The translations under genes and the position numbers were made by a program. A stretch of DNA of 64,000 nucleotides from MRBY01 sp943371005 (GTDB lineage Bacteria; Cyanobacteriota; Cyanobacteriia; Cyanobacteriales; MRBY01): assembly GCA_943371005.1 (NCBI GenBank), contig CALRTB020000001.1:62001-126000 (forward strand), written 5' to 3'. Below, in pieces: positions 59,666-64,000 of the stretch. The notes under the pieces are model-generated. The model ran no database searches. It saw only the letters and a list, made by a program, of their open reading frames with translations, and had not been told where the DNA came from. Positions within the stretch are counted from its first letter, which is position 1. Each line of letters begins with the position of its first letter.

Positions 59666-61255
59666 ATGGCAATGAGGCAACGCTGGCACGGTTTAATCCT
59701 GGGGAGTTTACTGCTAGGTACAGGCGGATTGGGACTGCTCTCGCCTGCTCTGATGCCCTCAACTTTTGCCCAAGAAGCTACTTCTACTACCCAGGAGCGT
59801 TCATTCCTCGCGGAGTTGTGGTTATTAAACCAGGGTTTTGTGGCTCTCCGGTCTGACCTAGAAGAATTCCCCGATGATTTAGCGGCGCTCAACGCTGGCA
59901 CAACGGACTTCGATGCCCAGATTTTTCGGGATGATCGGGCTGGTCTGCAACAACTCCAGGAACAGATCCGTTTACTGGAAGGGCAACTGGCAACGATTCA
60001 AGATTCGGCCCAACGGGAAGCTTTAACAACGGCGATCGCCAACCTGGATCAGCACCTCGATAATCTGGCTAACCTGATCGAACCCTTTACAGACGGTTTT
60101 AACCCGGAAACGATCCGTCAACTCCAGGAATTTTTAGATTTTTTTGAACGGCGTAACCTCAGTGAAGCGGACTACGGTTTTTACGGCAGCGTCACCCAAA
60201 CAGAACTAGAAGAATACCTGACGCAACAGTTGAACGATCTCAGCGAAACCCTCAAAACCCTAAATGAAACAGCTACCCAAGCGGCGATCGCCCCGGATCT
60301 GGCCACCTCGATAGATTACCTTTACACCAGCCTGAGTCTGGAAAATACCATTGTGGGTGGTGGCACAACCTTTCCGGCAATGATCCAAACCCTCCAGCGA
60401 GACAATCAGCGCCTGCGACAACGCCTGCGTACAACCAATCTTCTGTTGGGCTTACTCATTCTGTTAGGCACCGCGACCCTTGCCCTGCTCTATCTGCGGA
60501 AACCGACGCCAGCACCCTCGTCTGTAAATCGCTATTTCCCGGATGCTGAACCAGATCTCCTAGATCTTGACCAGCTTGAAGCCAAGATTATCAAGCGAAT
60601 CCAAAATACCTACGATCTTTCGCCCAAGGAAACTTTTGCGGCGATCGCCCCGCCACCAGTAACAACGCGATCCACCGCCATTCCCCCCAGTGAAACACCG
60701 AGTCCACAACCCCTGGCCGTGACCGTCAATCCAGGCGCCCTAGAAGAAATAAATACAGCCCCAGAAACGCCTGATCACCTAGATCTAGATCCTGTGGAAA
60801 CAGAAATCGATACAGACACCGATGCTGATTTTCCGGTACAGTTTCTCAATGCCTATGACGCCCTAGTGGAAACCTATAACGCTGATGCGATGACCCTTGC
60901 CCCAGAGGCGATCGCCCTGGCCGTCCAACCGCCTGTAACCCCAGCCCCCGAAACTGACATAGAAACTGAAAATTTCCTGAGCGGCTTATTATTCCAAACT
61001 GATGACCAGGGAGACTACTGGGCGATCCAAGTGCAAAATCAGTATTACCTTGTGCCCCGCGCCCAGCTTAAAATTCCCCCCGACAATTACACTTTTTTCC
61101 AGCAAACTTTTATCTGCTACGGTAACCAAGGGCCGAATTTACAAACGATTAAATTACTCAAACCCGCCCGCATTGCTGCCACAGACCAAGACAATCTTTG
61201 GGAATTAGTCCAACCGGGTATTGTTGTTTTAGAAAACGTTGAATCCCTAGCCTAA
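59666..61255 (+). CDS. large unknown envelope protein with coiled-coil and one membrane helix
   Basis: A ~529-residue protein I do not recognise. A hydrophobic signal-like start (GLILGSLLLGTGGLGLLS) is followed by a helical, Gln/Leu-rich region (about 60-255, likely coiled-coil: LQQLQEQIRLLEGQLATIQ), a transmembrane helix (LLLGLLILLGTATLALLYL, ~262-280), an acidic Pro/Thr-rich linker and a compact C-terminal domain (~436-529) with YWAIQVQNQYYLVPRAQLKI and FICYGNQGPNL. Start could be 59666 or 59672; a longer start at 59633 is less likely. A bridging or sensing role in the envelope is inference. Confidence 0.72.
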   Translation: MAMRQRWHGLILGSLLLGTGGLGLLSPALMPSTFAQEATSTTQERSFLAELWLLNQGFVALRSDLEEFPDDLAALNAGTTDFDAQIFRDDRAGLQQLQEQIRLLEGQLATIQDSAQREALTTAIANLDQHLDNLANLIEPFTDGFNPETIRQLQEFLDFFERRNLSEADYGFYGSVTQTELEEYLTQQLNDLSETLKTLNETATQAAIAPDLATSIDYLYTSLSLENTIVGGGTTFPAMIQTLQRDNQRLRQRLRTTNLLLGLLILLGTATLALLYLRKPTPAPSSVNRYFPDAEPDLLDLDQLEAKIIKRIQNTYDLSPKETFAAIAPPPVTTRSTAIPPSETPSPQPLAVTVNPGALEEINTAPETPDHLDLDPVETEIDTDTDADFPVQFLNAYDALVETYNADAMTLAPEAIALAVQPPVTPAPETDIETENFLSGLLFQTDDQGDYWAIQVQNQYYLVPRAQLKIPPDNYTFFQQTFICYGNQGPNLQTIKLLKPARIAATDQDNLWELVQPGIVVLENVESLA

Positions 61256-61429
61256 AATTTTGGACAAATAATATCTACCAAAGCTGAAATATCACCCCAG
61301 TAACGGCCCCAAAAACCTCAAAAATGAAGTCTTTGCGCCTCCGAAGCTCTGTGGTAGAAAGCTAAAATTTACCTTAAAATGGCAGCAATTCTAGACAATT
61401 TCCGTTCCATGGTTTTGAGGAGTATAGAT

Positions 61430-61963
61430 ATGAGCCTTTCTTGCATTGGCCGACAGCAATTGAGTCGCTTGGCGATCGCCACGACCCTACTGACGGGATT
61501 CACCGGCACGATCCACCAATCCATGGCCCAGGCCCAGGCCGCCTATGGTAGCTATGTGGGGGCTGGCGCGAGTGTTGGCATTTCCTCCGACTGGAACGGT
61601 GAGGGACAGCAACTGAGTGCTGTGCTTGCTGCCCGTTATAAGTTTCTGAAATTACCCATTTCCCTCCGAACCCAGGCTTTTATTGGTTCTGGCAGCACAG
61701 CCATTGTGCCAACGATTTCCTACGATGTGCCTTTGACCTGGCAACTCGATGCCTATGTGGGCGCGGGCTATTCCTTTGCAACGGGGAACAACCCTTCCCC
61801 CGTCGGTGATCAAAATACCTTGGTAATTCAACCGGGGCTTGATTATGCGCTGCCCAACGGCAATACGGTGCTCTTTACCAATGCGGTATTTGCCTTTGAT
61901 GCCTATGAAGGTAAAAATGAAAAAGCCGTTGCGCTCCAGGGGGGTCTAGGACTCCGCTTTTAG
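61430..61963 (+). CDS. small predicted outer-membrane beta-barrel-like protein
   Basis: A 177-residue exported protein: signal region (LAIATTLLTGFTGTIHQSMAQ, ending AQAQA) followed by alternating hydrophobic strands such as YGSYVGAGASVGISSDW, QQLSAVLAARYKFL, ISLRTQAFIGSGS and a terminal LQGGLGLRF that ends in Phe, a typical outer-membrane protein C-terminus. GAGGAG eight bases before the ATG at 61430 (MSLSCIGRQQ) makes that start secure over the ATG at 61379. Function unknown. Confidence 0.75.
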   Translation: MSLSCIGRQQLSRLAIATTLLTGFTGTIHQSMAQAQAAYGSYVGAGASVGISSDWNGEGQQLSAVLAARYKFLKLPISLRTQAFIGSGSTAIVPTISYDVPLTWQLDAYVGAGYSFATGNNPSPVGDQNTLVIQPGLDYALPNGNTVLFTNAVFAFDAYEGKNEKAVALQGGLGLRF

Positions 61964-62017
61964 AAAAAGTACAATTGAACCGTATGCTAGGCGATCGCCA
62001 AAGGAAACCGAGACGAA

Positions 62018-62485
62018 ATGAATAGTTGTGTATTAATGGCGCGCATCCTAGGGGAACCAGAATTGCGCTATACCCCCGATAATACCCCCCTTGCCCAAAT
62101 CACCATCGAATTTCCGGCGCTCCGGGAGGGAGATCCCGCCTGTCAACTTAAGGCGGTAGGTTGGGGCGATAACCTCAGCCAAGACATCCAACAAAACTAT
62201 CACGACGGTGATCAAGTGATTGTAACGGGGCGACTGACAATGAACACCATTGAACGTCCCGAAGGTTTCAAGGAAAAGAAGGCCGAGTTAGTTATTTCCC
62301 AAATCCAAGCCATTGGTGCAGGCCTCGGCCCCACCTCCCCCGGAACGACCATGGCTAATCCTGCTGTGGCCTCGCCTGTCACCCCCAGTAATGTGGTGCC
62401 CATCAATCCAATGGCCGCCCCTGCACCAAATCCCACCCCGGCCCCCAGCGAACCGGAACCGAACCTCGATGACATCCCGTTTTAG
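62018..62485 (+). CDS. ssb: single-stranded DNA-binding protein
   Basis: SSB protects single-stranded DNA and recruits repair proteins through its acidic tail. The 155-residue protein has an OB-fold N-terminus (NSCVLMARILGEPELRYT...QVIVTGRLTMNTIERPEG) and a Pro/Ala-rich linker ending in EPNLDDIPF, the conserved protein-interaction tail. This form is typical of one of the cyanobacterial SSB types. It is followed after 3 bases by mnmE on the same strand. Confidence 0.9.
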   Translation: MNSCVLMARILGEPELRYTPDNTPLAQITIEFPALREGDPACQLKAVGWGDNLSQDIQQNYHDGDQVIVTGRLTMNTIERPEGFKEKKAELVISQIQAIGAGLGPTSPGTTMANPAVASPVTPSNVVPINPMAAPAPNPTPAPSEPEPNLDDIPF

Positions 62486-62488
62486 ACT

Positions 62489-63883
62489 GTGAACCTAGGC
62501 GATACCATTGTGGCGATCGCCAGTGCCGTCGTCCCGAACCAGGGCAGCATTGGCATTGTTCGTCTATCCGGTGCAGCGGCCCTCCCCATTGCCCGGCAAC
62601 TCTTTCAAGCCCCTGGTCAGCAGACCTGGGATAGTCATCGCATTCTGTATGGCTATGTCCGTCATCCACAAACCCAAGCCATCGTCGATGAAGCTCTGCT
62701 CCTGCTGATGTTGGCCCCCCGTTCCTTTACCGCTGAAGACGTGGTGGAGTTCCACTGCCATGGGGGAATCATTCCCGTCCAACAGGTGCTGCAGCTCTGT
62801 TTAGGGGCTGGGGCACGGTTGGCAGCGCCAGGGGAATTTACCCTCCGCGCCTTTTTGAATGGCCGCATCGATCTCACCCAGGCCGAAAGTGTCGCGGAAC
62901 TGGTAGGTGCAAAATCACCCCAATCAGGCCAGGTGGCCCTGGCAGGAATCCAAGGGAAACTGGCCCAACCAATCCAGCAGCTCCGGGGTCAATGTTTAGA
63001 CATTTTGGCGGAAGTGGAAGCCCGCATTGATTTTGAAGACGACTTACCCCCCCTAGATGAGCCGCAAATTCAGCGGGATCTGACTCAGGTGCTTGAAAAA
63101 GTGGAACAAATTCTCCAGACCGCTGACCGGGGTGAATTATTGCGCACGGGGTTAAAGGTGGCGATTGTGGGCCGCCCCAATGTGGGGAAATCGAGCTTGT
63201 TAAATGCCTGGAGTCGCAGCGATCGCGCCATTGTCACAGATTTACCAGGGACAACGCGGGATGTGGTAGAGTCCCAGCTTGTGGTGCAGGGTATCCCAGT
63301 GCAGGTGTTGGATACGGCGGGCATTCGTGAAACGGAAGATGCCGTCGAAAAAATTGGTGTTGCCCGTTCCCTGGCCGCCTCCCAACAGGCAGATTTAATT
63401 TTATTTACCATCGATGCAGCAGCAGGGTGGACAGCGGCAGATCAAGAGATTTTTCAACGCATTGTGGTCGCACAAGCTAATCGAGCAAGTCCCCAACCCC
63501 TGCTCTTGATCCTTAATAAAATTGATATTGGCCAACCAGAAGCCATTGAAATCCCCCCCCAAGTACAAGGGGTCGTCAAAACGGCCGCTGCCCAGCACCA
63601 GGGTGTGGATGAATTGGAAACGGCGATCGCCAATTTAGTGCAAGCGGGGAAAGTGGGGGCTGCTGATCTTGATTTTGCGATCAACCAACGACAAGCCGCT
63701 GCCTTGGCCCAGGCGCAACAGGCCCTCATACAAGTACGAGAAACGATTGCCCAGGGGTTGCCCCTGGACTTTTGGACAATCGATCTACGCAGTGCGATCC
63801 AGGCCCTGGGAGAAATTACCGGCGAAGGGGTGACTGAATCGGTTTTGGATCGGATCTTTAGCCGTTTTTGTATCGGGAAATAG
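62489..63883 (+). CDS. mnmE: tRNA modification GTPase MnmE
   Basis: MnmE with MnmG installs 5-carboxymethylaminomethyl groups on wobble uridine. The 464-residue protein has the N-terminal folate-binding domain (IVAIASAVVPNQGSIGIVRL), a helical domain, and an inserted G domain with GRPNVGKSSLLN (P-loop), DLPGTTRDVVE (G2/G3 region), LDTAGIRET and NKID (G4). The C-terminus ends FCIGK, the conserved CxGK motif. Start codon is GTG at 62489, four bases after the ssb stop. Confidence 0.97.
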   Translation: MNLGDTIVAIASAVVPNQGSIGIVRLSGAAALPIARQLFQAPGQQTWDSHRILYGYVRHPQTQAIVDEALLLLMLAPRSFTAEDVVEFHCHGGIIPVQQVLQLCLGAGARLAAPGEFTLRAFLNGRIDLTQAESVAELVGAKSPQSGQVALAGIQGKLAQPIQQLRGQCLDILAEVEARIDFEDDLPPLDEPQIQRDLTQVLEKVEQILQTADRGELLRTGLKVAIVGRPNVGKSSLLNAWSRSDRAIVTDLPGTTRDVVESQLVVQGIPVQVLDTAGIRETEDAVEKIGVARSLAASQQADLILFTIDAAAGWTAADQEIFQRIVVAQANRASPQPLLLILNKIDIGQPEAIEIPPQVQGVVKTAAAQHQGVDELETAIANLVQAGKVGAADLDFAINQRQAAALAQAQQALIQVRETIAQGLPLDFWTIDLRSAIQALGEITGEGVTESVLDRIFSRFCIGK

Positions 63884-63885
63884 GG

Positions 63886-64000
63886 TCAGGTGCGGATTTT
63901 AAACTGGTTAAGATAACTGGCCACTTGGTTCGGTAAAAAAGCCCGTTGGTCAATGAAGTGAATCTCCGACTTAAAGGGTTCAGGGGGTAAACGCAACCCA
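63886..64000 (-). CDS. 3'-terminal fragment of an unidentified gene
   Basis: The minus strand is open from the window edge to TGA at 63886-63888 and encodes 37 residues including EPFKSEIHFIDQRAFLPNQ and VASYLNQFKIRT at the C-terminus. The composition is protein-like and the stop is only a few bases from the convergent mnmE stop, so it is likely the end of a real gene. Too short to identify. Confidence 0.6.
   Translation of the reverse strand, partial: GLRLPPEPFKSEIHFIDQRAFLPNQVASYLNQFKIRT

Noticed and set aside
59565..59901. Minus-strand frames over the start of the large envelope protein gene
   Set aside because: They are antisense shadows of the 59666-61255 gene with no motif or ribosome site.
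1..64000. CRISPR array, prophage or intact insertion sequence
   Set aside because: No regular repeat-spacer series, no phage structural genes and no transposase frame were seen anywhere in the window.

Overview
The window is a gene-dense cyanobacterial chromosome segment. The markers are photosynthetic and green-lineage genes (ycf4, ycf36-like, ndhN, menG, crtE, ccs1/ccdA, a CyAbrB regulator) and very frequent copies of the HIP1 palindrome GCGATCGC. Gene content, roughly 50% GC by eye and HIP1 density suggest a Synechococcus/Picosynechococcus (PCC 7002-like) strain. That species-level guess is inference and was not checked by any search.

Layout. 1-6 kb: partial tRNA-Leu, murA with a clear terminator, an Hpt-domain phosphotransfer protein, a PlsC-like acyltransferase, tRNA-Ser, a PPP phosphatase and menG. 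6-12 kb: a small unknown protein, a PabB/TrpE-type enzyme, a lipoprotein-like Rieske protein facing an alpha carbonic anhydrase, CyAbrB, sdhB and ycf4. 12-20 kb: lipoprotein cyclophilin, ycf36-like protein, asparaginase, the system II cytochrome c maturation pair ccdA-ccs1, a DUF445 membrane protein and an unusual RCK-pore-RCK channel. 20-27 kb: crtE, a PAP2-like protein, a tandem-LCCL lipoprotein, ygfZ, a 44-residue membrane protein, GNAT, kinase-like and NYN proteins, and a GT39-type membrane glycosyltransferase. 27-36 kb: cNMP-binding protein, the cyanobacterial pair DUF4335/DUF3038, GIY-YIG and DUF58 proteins, argJ, sppA and type 2 IPP isomerase.

At about 36.2-37.2 kb lies an AT-richer patch without perfect HIP1 sites. 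It holds an unknown two-helix protein, repeated TCCGCATAAT-type half-sites, and a truncated N-terminal piece of an integron/Xer-like tyrosine recombinase. It is the most plausible accessory scar in the window.

37-50 kb: sodium:solute symporter, ndhN, MFS transporter, tandem-DUF4333 lipoprotein, aroB, gshB, an unknown winged-helix-like protein, a YiaAB protein, glmS, DUF3172, a HepT-like protein lacking the catalytic motif, a histidine phosphatase, a LOG protein and tRNA-His. 50-59 kb: a HAD phosphatase, a lysine/ornithine-type decarboxylase, and the complete respiratory aa3 oxidase locus: ctaA-ctaB for heme A synthesis, divergent from ctaC-ctaD-ctaE. 58.7-64 kb: an orphan HicB-like protein overlapping the cta terminator, ispF, a large unknown envelope protein, a small predicted outer-membrane protein, ssb, mnmE, and the 3' end of a further gene.

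Most of the window is conserved housekeeping, photosynthesis and respiration. I did not find a complete multi-gene system that looks undescribed. The more unusual items are single genes with missing or altered key residues (HepT-like, channel filter), lipoproteins with domain types I regard as uncommon in bacteria or in cyanobacteria (tandem LCCL, tandem DUF4333), and the recombinase scar with its repeats.
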